A stretch of DNA of 64,000 bases. Source: Pseudoduganella rivuli. GTDB taxonomy: Bacteria > Pseudomonadota > Gammaproteobacteria > Burkholderiales > Burkholderiaceae_D. The DNA is taken from contig NZ_WKJJ01000015.1 of the NCBI RefSeq assembly GCF_009674485.1, positions 62,001 to 126,000 of the forward strand, read 5' to 3'. Shown piece after piece: positions 33,401-41,491 of this stretch. Under the pieces are notes generated by a model, which ran no database searches, had not been told where the DNA came from, and saw only the letters and a list, made by a program, of their open reading frames with translations. The position numbers and the translations under genes were made by a program. Each line of letters begins with the position of its first letter. Position 1 is the first letter of the stretch.

Positions 33401-36390
33401 TCACCCTCGTCAGCGGTCACCGCATCGGTTTCCGCATCGGCATCGGCAAATACCGCATCCATATGCGCATCGAACGCGCCATCCGGCGCCTGCAGCCGCG
33501 CCAGTTCGTCACGCATGCGCTGCAAGGCATCGATCAGTTCCGGCTGCTCTGGCGCCACGTCGCCCTGCGCAAAACCCAGCAGCATCTGGTGGATGCGCTC
33601 CACGGTGAAGTCGAGCAAATCGTGCTGGGTCGGATCCAGTTGCGGCGCCGGCGCGTGCAAGCCTTCCAGCGTGGTTTCCAGCGCGTGCGCGAGGTCGCGC
33701 AGCGCCGTGAAGCCCACCGTGGCCGACGTCCCGGCCAGCGTATGCGCCGCCTGCAACGCTTCGGCGCTGGCCGGACGGCGCGGTTCATGGCGCCACTCAC
33801 CAAAGTCGCGCGCCAGCACGCGCGCCAGCTCATCGGTCTCGGCCAGGTAAATGTTATACAGCGGCAGCGGGATCGTCAGCGCGCCCACGTGTTTGACGTC
33901 ATCGTCTTCCGGCGGCAACAGTGGCGCCACATTCGGGTGGAATTCAATCACGTCCGCGCTGGGCGCCGGCGGCGCGACCAGCGGGAAGGCGATCACCTGG
34001 CCCAGCTCCTCGCCACCCTCGCTTGCCTGCTGCGGTCCTTCCGATACGGGGGGCGTGAAATCGACGATCTGCGCACCGCCACCTGCAGGCGCTTCGTCCG
34101 GAGCAGCGGGCACATCCAGCACTGCCGGCACTGCATCGTCCGCCATCTCGAACGGCCCGCCTTCCTGCACGCGCGCGGCAGCGGCCGCCAGCGCATCGGC
34201 ATTGCGCTGCGCGACGCCATTGGCCACCAGTTCATCGACCCATGCCGTCAAATCATGCGCGGCGCGCTCCAGCAATCCGAACAGCGCTTCCGTGGCGGGG
34301 CGCTCCTCGGCCAGCCACGTATTCATCGTGCGTTCGATGGCCGCCGCCGCATCGGCAAACTGGTTCAGGCCCACCATGCGGCCGCTGCCCTTGAGCGTGT
34401 GGAACGAGCGGCGCAGCATGGTCAAATGTTCCAGGCTCCCCGCCTCGGCGCGGGGTTTGGCCAGCGTTGCGTTGACGAACACCAGCACTTCCTGCGCTTC
34501 CGCGATGAAGATATCGAGCAATTCCTCTTCGATGGCGGCATCGCTGGGCAATTCGGCCGCCGCCTGCGGCGCGGGCGTGGGCGGCGACGTGGGCGATTCG
34601 ACTTCCTGGTCCAGTACCGGCACCGGCGAACTGGCCGCGATTTTCTTGAACGGCACCGCCCGGAATGCGCCCTGCGAAGCGTCGAACGCATAGCGCTCTT
34701 TGGCGCCGGACGGGTTTTGCGCCAGCATGTCGACAAAGAAGCCCAGCGCGCCGACATTTTGCGCGATGTCATCGAGCTGGCGCGGCTCTTGCGCCGGATC
34801 GCCCTGCCCCTCGGCCAGTCTGGCGATTTCCTTGCGCACGTGCTCGGTGGCGAACACGGCGTCTTCCTGGTCCAGGATCGCCAGTGCGCCATGCAGCTGG
34901 TGCAATACGCGGTCCAGGCTGCGCAGCGAAGGCCGCAGTGACGGGTCGCCGTAATAATCGTCCAGCACTTTTTCCACCTGCCGCAGGCCGGTCTTCATTT
35001 CCGACGCCAGCGCGGCCACCGTGTCATCCTGCTGCAATTGATGGGCCAGGCCGATCTGCCATTGGGCGGGCGGCGGCGCGCCATCGCTGTCGCCTGCCAG
35101 CAGCGCCTGCAGACGCGCACCGATCGTGTCGGCATGGGCCGGGAACGTGTCGGGCAGATGGCGGATATGTTCCAGTCCGTGTTCGGCGAACAGCAGCGCC
35201 GTCGTCATTTCCAGCGACAGCGCTTCGCTGCGCCCCTTGGCGACCGCCGCATTGGCCACCTGGGCCAGTTGCCGCATCAGCGCAGCCAGCGCCGCGACAC
35301 CCAGCTTGTCGCACGCCACGGCCACCACCGCCAGCGCCTGGCCGAATTCCGCATCCAGCTGCGGGTTGATGGCGGTGTCCAGCAAGCGTTGCCACGTGGC
35401 CTTGGCGGTCGCCATGGCTTCTTTCGCGCGCGCCAGCGCTTCGGCATCGATGCGTCCATAGCGCCTGGCTTCCACGTCGGCCGGCACCGTGCCTTCCACG
35501 CCGAATACGCTGCACAAATGGTGCGCCAGCGGCGACACCTGGTCGTGATCGGCGCCCGCGATGAAGAACAGCGCTTCGCGCAGCATGGTGTCCGGCAGCG
35601 AGGCATCACCCTGCGCCAGGCGGCGCATTTGCAGGTTAATCAGGCCAAACAATTGTTTGACGTAACGGCCATGGTCCAGTTGCCCGGCCGCCGCCAGTTC
35701 CGCAAAGGCTTGCATCGCCAGCCAGAACGTGCGCGCTTTCGGCTCCCCCTGCGCTTCGGCCACTTGGGCCACCGCGTCGCGCAGCGCGCCCGCTTGCGCT
35801 GTTTGCGCATCGCGTTCCGTGGCCTTCATATAGGGCAGCAACGCGCGCTCGAAGCGCTGGCGGTATGCCGGGTAATCTGGCGCCGTGGCTGGCGCGGCGG
35901 CCGGCACGCGCGCCAGCGCGGACAGGTCGGGGAAGAACAGGTCGGCCGGATGGATGCGTTCCGCGCCCAGCATTTCCTGCACCGCGCGGTAATACGGGAA
36001 CAACCGCACCGGCTGGAATGGCGCCCCGGCCAGCAACTCTTCGAGGAATTCCGTGACGGCCTGGTACAGGTTGGCGACGGTACGCGCATTGTCCGCATTG
36101 CATTTGAGCGCGCCGGACTTGAAGCGGTCCAGCGCTTCTTCCGCCACCTGCGTCATCAAGGTCACGCCATCGACGTCGACGATCTGCAGCGCGCCATGCG
36201 CCTGGTGCAGGTGCGAGCGCGCGTGCTGCAGCGCGGTGGCCTGGTCATCCTGTTCGCGTCCGCCTGCTTCGAACAAGGCGGTACGGGAGCGGCCCAGCGC
36301 TTCGCGCACTTCCGCCATCACCCAGGACAGGGGGCCGGTATCGAATTGCGCCGCGCTGGAAGAGTCGAGGTTCGTCATTGCTTGTTCCAT
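30490..36390 (-). CDS. pilL: hybrid CheA-type histidine kinase PilL/ChpA
   Basis: 1966-residue kinase of the type IV pilus chemosensory system. Hpt-like histidines occur near residues 63 (HQAHGALQIV), 500 (LHQLHGALAIL), 663 (FHTLKGSGRM), 883 (AHTLAGTSATV) and 1267 (LHTVKGSARM); the first two are degenerate. Long Glu/Pro/Ala-rich linkers separate them. A dimerisation helix, CheA ATPase (~1550-1640), CheW-like domain and terminal receiver (IMVVDDSLTVRKV ... DIEMPRMDGFD) follow. Phosphate should pass to PilG/PilH. ATG 36378 (after GGAA) is an alternative start. Follows pilJ by 4 nt. Confidence 0.95.
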   Translation of the reverse strand: MEQAMTNLDSSSAAQFDTGPLSWVMAEVREALGRSRTALFEAGGREQDDQATALQHARSHLHQAHGALQIVDVDGVTLMTQVAEEALDRFKSGALKCNADNARTVANLYQAVTEFLEELLAGAPFQPVRLFPYYRAVQEMLGAERIHPADLFFPDLSALARVPAAAPATAPDYPAYRQRFERALLPYMKATERDAQTAQAGALRDAVAQVAEAQGEPKARTFWLAMQAFAELAAAGQLDHGRYVKQLFGLINLQMRRLAQGDASLPDTMLREALFFIAGADHDQVSPLAHHLCSVFGVEGTVPADVEARRYGRIDAEALARAKEAMATAKATWQRLLDTAINPQLDAEFGQALAVVAVACDKLGVAALAALMRQLAQVANAAVAKGRSEALSLEMTTALLFAEHGLEHIRHLPDTFPAHADTIGARLQALLAGDSDGAPPPAQWQIGLAHQLQQDDTVAALASEMKTGLRQVEKVLDDYYGDPSLRPSLRSLDRVLHQLHGALAILDQEDAVFATEHVRKEIARLAEGQGDPAQEPRQLDDIAQNVGALGFFVDMLAQNPSGAKERYAFDASQGAFRAVPFKKIAASSPVPVLDQEVESPTSPPTPAPQAAAELPSDAAIEEELLDIFIAEAQEVLVFVNATLAKPRAEAGSLEHLTMLRRSFHTLKGSGRMVGLNQFADAAAAIERTMNTWLAEERPATEALFGLLERAAHDLTAWVDELVANGVAQRNADALAAAAARVQEGGPFEMADDAVPAVLDVPAAPDEAPAGGGAQIVDFTPPVSEGPQQASEGGEELGQVIAFPLVAPPAPSADVIEFHPNVAPLLPPEDDDVKHVGALTIPLPLYNIYLAETDELARVLARDFGEWRHEPRRPASAEALQAAHTLAGTSATVGFTALRDLAHALETTLEGLHAPAPQLDPTQHDLLDFTVERIHQMLLGFAQGDVAPEQPELIDALQRMRDELARLQAPDGAFDAHMDAVFADADAETDAVTADEGDGAVAAADAGDAALAAQLDALFVAAYNDLSGSPPPESDFIHREPVLTRAPEPKAASPVNDDIDDLFDSAFDDAFAAPLSHIAAPEASSSPVPAPDTPELQDEWLAQLEAEPVPEPAAPQSEAQAPEPVFGAEPVGEAPRPDTQQEPELQPEPETQPALDEQLLALTELEPDVPELAVLSAEHVPAPAPQPEMPPALTPAAAPDVQVLELPDAPAELAVAPPGSYTDEIDPDLLPVFLEEGADLLPQVGQALRAWQRNPSDFSHAHMLQRVLHTVKGSARMAGAMRLGQHAHEIETHIENMVHANSATPHAFEELLTHYDHALVLFEQLQHPQAAPAAAVAPAAGQAGTPVAAPAASPAAGQEDDSASRTQLVRVRADILDRLVNQAGEVSILRSRLENEVGALRTSLNDFSDNLARLRRQLREVEMQAESQIASRMSISSDREFDPLEFDRFTRLQELTRMMAESVNDVASFHESLLRSVDTASTDLTQQARMTRELQRDLMRVRMVPFASISERLFRVARLAAKETDKRVNLDIRGGAVEIDRGVLERMAAPFEHLLRNAIVHGVEARAERHAAGKDETGELLIQVSQQGNEVVLAFSDDGAGLDLDRIRAKARSVGLLDDGEDLTDSEAANLIFEPGFSTAETLTEQAGRGVGMDVVRSEAQLLGGRVDTATERGKGACFTIRLPLTLAVTQVVLVRAGGRPYAMPSTLVEQVLQMKESALNDARTKGHVALQDVQAALHYLPTMLGDAQAQPAVQRSSPVLMLKAGDERLALHVDEVLGNREVVIKNIGPQLARMAGIAGATVLGSGEIVLILNPLALARHLAEHPELKVEPAAGGVQLKQAGGRTIMVVDDSLTVRKVTQRLLEREGYQVLLAKDGVDALEQMRDSLPDMMLVDIEMPRMDGFDLTRNVRGDDRTRDIPIIMITSRSADKHRNYAMQLGVNAYFGKPFQEPVLLGAIESLLARQAA

Positions 36391-36394
36391 GTAT

Positions 36395-38689
36395 TCAGGA
36401 TGCCGTGATGCGGAAGCGCGACACCGAGTTTTTCAGTTCCTGCGCCAGCACCGACAGCTTGTGAATCGATTGCGCGGTCTGCTGGGTGCCGTTTTGCGTT
36501 TGCTGCGTGACAGCCAGGATGTGCCGGATATTTTGCGCCACGCCGGTGGCGGACGTGGCCTGGGTGCCGGTGGCGTACGAAATGCCCTGGATCAGTTCCG
36601 CCAGCCGGTTCGACACGTTCGAGATATCGGCCAGCGCGGCGCCGGCCGCGTCGGACAGGCGCGCCCCTTCGACCACGCCCTGCGTGGATTTTTCCATGGC
36701 CGCCACCGCATCGTGCGTATCGGTCTGAATCGTGCGCACCAGCGCGCCGATCTGCTTGGCCGCTTCGGCAGACCGTTCCGCCAGCCGCTGCACTTCTTCC
36801 GCCACCACGGAAAAGCCCCGTCCCGCCTCGCCCGCCGCGGCAGCCTGGATCGCCGCGTTGAGCGCCAGCACGTTGGTCTGTTCGGTAATGTCGGAAATCA
36901 GTTCCGTGATCTCGCCGATTTCCTGCGACGATTCGCCCAGGCGCTTGATGCGCTTGGACGTTTCCTGGATTTGTTCGCGGATTTCATGCATGCCCTTGAT
37001 GGCGTTTTCCACCGCCGTGGCGCCTTGCTCGGCCGCCGCCACCGACTGGCGCGCCACGTCCGCCGATTCCGCCGCGGAACGCGACACGTCGGTAATTTCA
37101 TTGGCCATTTTCACGACCGTGGCGCTGGCATCCTGGATTTCGCGCGACTGCTGCTGCGACGCCAGCAGCAAGTCGCTGGACGTACCGTGCGCCTGCGCCG
37201 ACGCCAGCCGCACTTGTTCCGCCGTGGTGGTCACGCGGCCCACCAGGCCGCGCAACTCTTCCACCGTATAGTTGACCGAGTCGGCGATCGCGCCCGTGAT
37301 GTCTTCCGACACGGTCGCCTGCACCGTCAGGTCGCCGTCCGCCACTTCCTGCAATTCATTCATCAGGCGCAAGATCGCGGCCTGGTTCTGGTCATTCATG
37401 GCTTTCGCTTCTTCTTCCTTCTGCTGCGCCTGGACGCGCATGGCTTCCGCTTCCTGGCGGCGGCGTTCCGCACTGCGCGTGCGGTTTTGCGAATCCTGCA
37501 GCAGCACGCGGCCGATCGCCGCGGCGGTGATCAGGGTCAGCATGCCGCCCGCCACCATCAGCCAGAACGACATGTTCAGGGCATCCTGCTCGGCGCGGTA
37601 TTGGGACAGCAAGCCACCCAGCAGGCCGCGCAATTCCTCGTTGCCGGCAAAAATGGTGCGCTCGGCGGTCTTGGCGGTGCTGAACTTGTCGAGCCGGTCG
37701 AGGATGGACGCCACCAGCTTCTGGTATTCCTCGAACTGTCCTTTCAGGGTGGTGACCCGTTCGCGCAACTCTCCTTCGCGGATGGCCGGCAATTGCTCGC
37801 TGCCGCGCAGGAAAGCGTCCAGCGTGGTGCGGAACACCGTGGTGTCGCGGCCCAACTGGAACGCGGTTTCCGATGAAATGCCGCCGGCCGTAATGTATTC
37901 GCTGGCGCTGCGGCTCATCCGCTGCGTCAGCATGGCCAGTTTGCCCAGCGCCGCCACTTCGCGGGTCCCGGCGCCCCGTTGCAGGCGCTGCGCCTGCAAA
38001 TCCTCCACCATCGACAACAATTGCGGCGACAGGCGGTCCAGCTGTTTCAGGGTTTTATCCATGCCGCGCAACTCGGCGCTCAGCGCGAGGATGGCGCCGG
38101 CCGCCTGGTCCGACGCCTTCCACTTGCCGCGTGCCGCCGTCACCGCCTTGCTCAGGCTCGCGTGGGGCGGCGGAATGCTGGCGCCCTGGAAAACGCCGCC
38201 CTCCAGCATCAGGCTGAAGTCGCGGTTCAATTCCTTGCGGCTTTCATCGAGCTGGCGGAACGCTTCTTCATTCCCCTGCACCGCGTTGGGCGCGGCCTTG
38301 CCAATGCGCTGCGAATGCATCAGCGCATCGCTGGCGATCTGCGTTTGCGCGGAACGGATGCTGTTGCTGCGAATGTTGAAACCCACCGCCGCCACGCTCA
38401 GCAATATGCACAGCGCCAGCACGGTGGACAGGATGTTCAACTGGCGCTGCGCCGGCAAATCGCCGATCAGCGGCAGGCGGATACCCGGACCGGCATCGGC
38501 GGCGGGACGTGCGCCCTGGCGGCGCAAGGCATCGCGCAGGCGCAGGGGCGCGGCAGCCGCCCCCTCTTCCGGCGCGGCGGCAGGTGCGGCGGATGGGGCA
38601 TAACTGGCAAACTCGGAATCCGGCGCCGTCAATGGCGCCGGCGCTTCGGCCTGCTGCGAACGCGACAACAGCTTGGTGAGCAATCCCAT
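36395..38689 (-). CDS. pilJ: methyl-accepting chemotaxis protein PilJ
   Basis: 764-residue receptor of the pil-chp system. An Ala/Pro-rich cytoplasmic N-terminus precedes a transmembrane helix (ILSTVLALCILLSVAAVGF, residues ~85-105), a periplasmic PilJ-type helical domain, and a second helix (MLTLITAAAIGRVLL region). The cytoplasmic signalling tip is NVLALNAAIQAAAAGEAGRG. GAGGA lies 5 nt before the ATG. It couples to PilI (CheW-like) and PilL; the ligand may be the pilin itself, as proposed for Pseudomonas. Confidence 0.94.
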   Translation of the reverse strand: MGLLTKLLSRSQQAEAPAPLTAPDSEFASYAPSAAPAAAPEEGAAAAPLRLRDALRRQGARPAADAGPGIRLPLIGDLPAQRQLNILSTVLALCILLSVAAVGFNIRSNSIRSAQTQIASDALMHSQRIGKAAPNAVQGNEEAFRQLDESRKELNRDFSLMLEGGVFQGASIPPPHASLSKAVTAARGKWKASDQAAGAILALSAELRGMDKTLKQLDRLSPQLLSMVEDLQAQRLQRGAGTREVAALGKLAMLTQRMSRSASEYITAGGISSETAFQLGRDTTVFRTTLDAFLRGSEQLPAIREGELRERVTTLKGQFEEYQKLVASILDRLDKFSTAKTAERTIFAGNEELRGLLGGLLSQYRAEQDALNMSFWLMVAGGMLTLITAAAIGRVLLQDSQNRTRSAERRRQEAEAMRVQAQQKEEEAKAMNDQNQAAILRLMNELQEVADGDLTVQATVSEDITGAIADSVNYTVEELRGLVGRVTTTAEQVRLASAQAHGTSSDLLLASQQQSREIQDASATVVKMANEITDVSRSAAESADVARQSVAAAEQGATAVENAIKGMHEIREQIQETSKRIKRLGESSQEIGEITELISDITEQTNVLALNAAIQAAAAGEAGRGFSVVAEEVQRLAERSAEAAKQIGALVRTIQTDTHDAVAAMEKSTQGVVEGARLSDAAGAALADISNVSNRLAELIQGISYATGTQATSATGVAQNIRHILAVTQQTQNGTQQTAQSIHKLSVLAQELKNSVSRFRITAS

Positions 38690-38743
38690 ATGTCCTCGTG
38701 AATCCTCGTTTAGTCCGTGTGGGCGAAACCGGCGATGGCCAAG

Positions 38744-39349
38744 CTAGCGGCCAATCTGCAGGAAACGTTCTTCGTGCACCAGCAGCGCCAGGTCCAGCCG
38801 GGTCCAGCGCTGCCCGTCCGGGTCCGTGTATTGCTGTGCGCACCATGGCGACAAGGCTGGATCGATCGCATCCGTCCGCATGGTTTCCACGTTGCGCAAG
38901 CCCAGCACGCGCGACGCCAGCAACGCGCCTTGCAAACCCAGGGCCGGCGCAAAGGTAACGATACGGCAATCGCCGGTCGGCGCCACCGGCGCTTCACCGC
39001 AATAGCGCGCCAGGTCGACCACACCCGTCAGGTTGCCGCGGATATTGGCCAGGCCCAGGTACCAGTCGTGCGTCAGCGGCACCGGCGTCAGCGCTTGCAG
39101 CGGGACGATTTCCGACACTTGCGTCAAATCGAGCAGGCAGCGCACGTCGCCCAGTTGCACGCCCAACTGGCGGCCGGCGGCCACCGTGCCGCTCTGGGCA
39201 GCATGCATACGTTCCAGCAATTGCGCCTGGTAGCGGCGCAGCCGGCTGCGTCGGTCCGCGCCCTGGGGAGCGGCGGGCATGGTGGTGGACGGGACAGCAG
39301 CCATCTCGCTGTCCGCTACGGAGTGGTGATCGCCGTGCGCGCTGCTCAT
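38744..39349 (-). CDS. pilI: CheW-like adaptor PilI
   Basis: 201-residue CheW-domain protein linking PilJ to PilL. The CheW fold is visible in VRCLLDLTQVSEIVPLQALT, LGLANIRGNLTGVVDLARY and the C-terminal RWTRLDLALLVHEERFLQI. The first ~35 residues are Ser/Ala/Pro-rich and non-conserved in look. It begins 3 nt after the pilH stop; 54 nt separate it from pilJ. Confidence 0.92.
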   Translation of the reverse strand: MSSAHGDHHSVADSEMAAVPSTTMPAAPQGADRRSRLRRYQAQLLERMHAAQSGTVAAGRQLGVQLGDVRCLLDLTQVSEIVPLQALTPVPLTHDWYLGLANIRGNLTGVVDLARYCGEAPVAPTGDCRIVTFAPALGLQGALLASRVLGLRNVETMRTDAIDPALSPWCAQQYTDPDGQRWTRLDLALLVHEERFLQIGR

Positions 39350-39352
39350 CGG

Positions 39353-39721
39353 TCAGCCGCCGAGCGCGGCTATCTTGGCCAGCAATTCGGCGGCATCGAC
39401 CGGCTTGACCAGGTAATCCTTGGCGCCCTGCCGTATACCCCAGATGCGGTCGGTTTCCTGGTTCTTGCTGGAACAGATAATCACCGGCACGTCCTGCAGA
39501 TCGGGATCGCGGGCGATGGAACGGGTGACCTGGAAGCCGTTCGCGCCGGGCATCACGACATCCATCAGGATCAGTTCCGGCTTTTCAGCCTTGATGCGCT
39601 CGAGCGCCTGTTCACCGTTTTCGGCGGTGGTGACGGTAAATCCGTTTTTGACCAGGATATCGGTCAGGTAGTAACGCTCGGTCGGGGAGTCGTCAACTAT
39701 GAGGATGCGTTGTATGGCCAT
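39353..39721 (-). CDS. pilH: response regulator PilH
   Basis: 122-residue single receiver domain. The acidic pair is in ILIVDDSPTERYYL, the phospho-acceptor in ELILMDVVMPGANGF, followed by the Ser/Thr at IICSSKNQ and the Lys in YLVKPVD. ATG 39721 is chosen because GGGGA precedes it; the frame extends upstream into the pilG gap. Likely phosphorylated by PilL to control pilus retraction, as in Pseudomonas. Confidence 0.94.
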   Translation of the reverse strand: MAIQRILIVDDSPTERYYLTDILVKNGFTVTTAENGEQALERIKAEKPELILMDVVMPGANGFQVTRSIARDPDLQDVPVIICSSKNQETDRIWGIRQGAKDYLVKPVDAAELLAKIAALGG

Positions 39722-39737
39722 GTTCCCCTCGCTGTAT

Positions 39738-40145
39738 TCAGTCAGCCGCTTGCGCCGGGCCGGCGGTATGTTCACGCACGGCGGCCAGCAGGCTGTCCTT
39801 GGTAAATGGTTTGGTCAGGTAGGCGGCCGAGCCGACCATGGCGCCCCGCGCGCGGTCAAACAAGCCGTCCTTGGAAGACAGCATCAGCACCGGGGTGGTG
39901 TGGAATCTGGCGCTCTTTTTAATCAGCGCGCAAGTCTGATAACCGTCCAGGCGTGGCATCAGGATGTCGCAAAAGATCAGGTCCGGGTGATGGTCATTGA
40001 TCTTGGCCAGCGCATCAAAGCCATCTTCCGCCAACACCACCTGGTAGCCGGCCTGGCCCAGGAATATCTCGGCCGACCGACGTATGGTGCTACTGTCGTC
40101 GATCACCATGATCTTCAAACCTGTCGCTTGCGGCGTCATTGTCAT
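39738..40145 (-). CDS. pilG: response regulator PilG
   Basis: 135-residue single receiver domain: KIMVIDDSSTIRRSAEIFL, phospho-acceptor in LIFCDILMPRLDGY, LMLSSKDG and AYLTKPFTKDSLL. First gene of pilGHIJL. In Pseudomonas PilG promotes pilus extension and cAMP signalling. Start at ATG 40145 or the second ATG two codons later. 94 nt separate it from the rubredoxin gene upstream. Confidence 0.94.
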   Translation of the reverse strand: MTMTPQATGLKIMVIDDSSTIRRSAEIFLGQAGYQVVLAEDGFDALAKINDHHPDLIFCDILMPRLDGYQTCALIKKSARFHTTPVLMLSSKDGLFDRARGAMVGSAAYLTKPFTKDSLLAAVREHTAGPAQAAD

Positions 40146-40239
40146 ATTCGCTCACCGGTATACGTATCGACACGATAGCATAGGGCGCTACGATTTGGCA
40201 CGACCGTGTTGCTGTGGAGGCAATTGCCGCGCGATGGCG

Positions 40240-40431
40240 TCAGATCGCCACCATTTCAAAGTCGTCCTTGCGGGCGCCGCACTCCGGGCAACTCCAGTTG
40301 ATCGGCACATCGGCCCAGCGCGTTCCCGGTGCGATGCCTTCTTCCGGCAAACCGGCTTCTTCATCGTAGATCCAGCCGCAAATCAGGCACATCCAGGTTT
40401 GGAATGCCTGCGTCGATTCATTGCTACTCAC
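40240..40431 (-). CDS. rubredoxin
   Basis: 63-residue small iron protein. The two Fe(Cys)4 half-sites are WMCLICGWIYDEEAG and WSCPECGARKDDFEM. It is slightly longer than minimal rubredoxins because of a ~10-residue N-terminal extension. GTG start (40431) preceded by a GGGGT ribosome site. An electron carrier, perhaps to an alkane or fatty-acid hydroxylase or oxidative-stress enzyme; its placement next to pilG and divergent from a ThiD-like gene is common in betaproteobacteria but does not define its partner. Confidence 0.95.
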   Translation of the reverse strand: MSSNESTQAFQTWMCLICGWIYDEEAGLPEEGIAPGTRWADVPINWSCPECGARKDDFEMVAI

Positions 40432-40487
40432 GTTACCCCACCTTCTATCAAGTAAAATGCCGAATCAGGTATCTTAATCTACCCGCC

Positions 40488-41471
40488 GTGCAAAACCAAA
40501 CTTCTCCCCTTATCCTGACATTCGGCGCCTCCGACCCGGTTGGCGCCACCGGCGTAACGGCCGACCTGGCCGTGTTTTCCGCGCTGGGCTGCAACGGCCT
40601 GGCAGTGACCACCGCGTTGCTGATCGGCGACAGCGCCAGTGTGGAAGACATGCAGGAAGTCGACCCGGACTGGGTGGCGGACCAGGCCCGCGTCCTGCTG
40701 GAAGACGCCGCCGTGGCGGCCTTCAAGATCGGCGCGCTGCACGACTTGGAACACGCGTCGGCCATCGCGGAAATCGTGTCCGACTATCCCGATGCGGCGC
40801 TGGTGCTCGATCCTTTCGGTTCACGCCTGCCCGATATCGGCGACGATGCGGATGAAATGCTGACCATTGTGCGCCAGTTGCTGGTGCCGCAAGCGTCCGT
40901 GCTGGTGCTGTCGCGCGATGAACTGGCGCGCCTGGCGGAAACCTGGAGCGAGGGTGACGACAATGCGGAGAGCGATGAAGATGGGGAGGACGCCGGCGAC
41001 GCGGACGATGAGGCTGACGACGAGGTGGCGGACGAAGTGGAAGACAAGCGCCGCCCTGCGGCCCCTCCCCGCCCCGTGGCCCGCATACCGGTGCCGCCCG
41101 GCTGCGAACTGCCGGATGAAGCGGAAGAAGCCGACCCGGTGGCGGCGGGCGCCCGCCACCTGATACGCCTCGGTTGCGAATTCGTGCTGGTGACCGGCAC
41201 CATCGGCGAAGGCGACGGCGGACGCGCCAATACTTTATATAGTGCGGAAGGCTTAGTACGCCACGATGGCTGGCGCCATTTGCCCGGGCCGTTCATCGGC
41301 GCGGGCGGCACACTGTCGGCGGCGATTGCCGCTTTCCTGGCCCAGGGCGCCGACACGCCGCAAGCAGTGGGGCTGGCGCAAGAGTACACCCACGGCGCGC
41401 TGGCGCATGCGCAGCGCTATGGCATGGGCAAACTGGTGCCGAACCGTACTTACCGCATGCAAGCCATATAA
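40488..41471 (+). CDS. ThiD-like hydroxymethylpyrimidine kinase homologue with acidic insert
   Basis: 327-residue ribokinase-fold protein, closest in pattern to ThiD (HMP / HMP-phosphate kinase). The N-terminal GASDPVGATGVTADLAVFS matches ThiD's GSDPSGGAGIQADL type motif. Two oddities: residues ~153-212 are a highly acidic insert followed by a Pro-rich stretch, and the catalytic GTGC loop reads GAGG (residues 271-274, in GAGGTLSAAIAAFLAQG), so the usual Cys is missing. Start at GTG 40488; the frame continues upstream across the rubredoxin gene. It precedes hemL by 20 nt. Activity is uncertain. Confidence 0.8.
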   Translation: MQNQTSPLILTFGASDPVGATGVTADLAVFSALGCNGLAVTTALLIGDSASVEDMQEVDPDWVADQARVLLEDAAVAAFKIGALHDLEHASAIAEIVSDYPDAALVLDPFGSRLPDIGDDADEMLTIVRQLLVPQASVLVLSRDELARLAETWSEGDDNAESDEDGEDAGDADDEADDEVADEVEDKRRPAAPPRPVARIPVPPGCELPDEAEEADPVAAGARHLIRLGCEFVLVTGTIGEGDGGRANTLYSAEGLVRHDGWRHLPGPFIGAGGTLSAAIAAFLAQGADTPQAVGLAQEYTHGALAHAQRYGMGKLVPNRTYRMQAI

Positions 41472-41491
41472 TTTTTTACACGAGACATACT

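Noticed and set aside
40432..40487. Leader of the ThiD-like gene examined for a TPP riboswitch
   Set aside because: Only 56 nt separate it from the divergent rubredoxin start and no TPP-box-like sequence (CUGAGA-type) is present.
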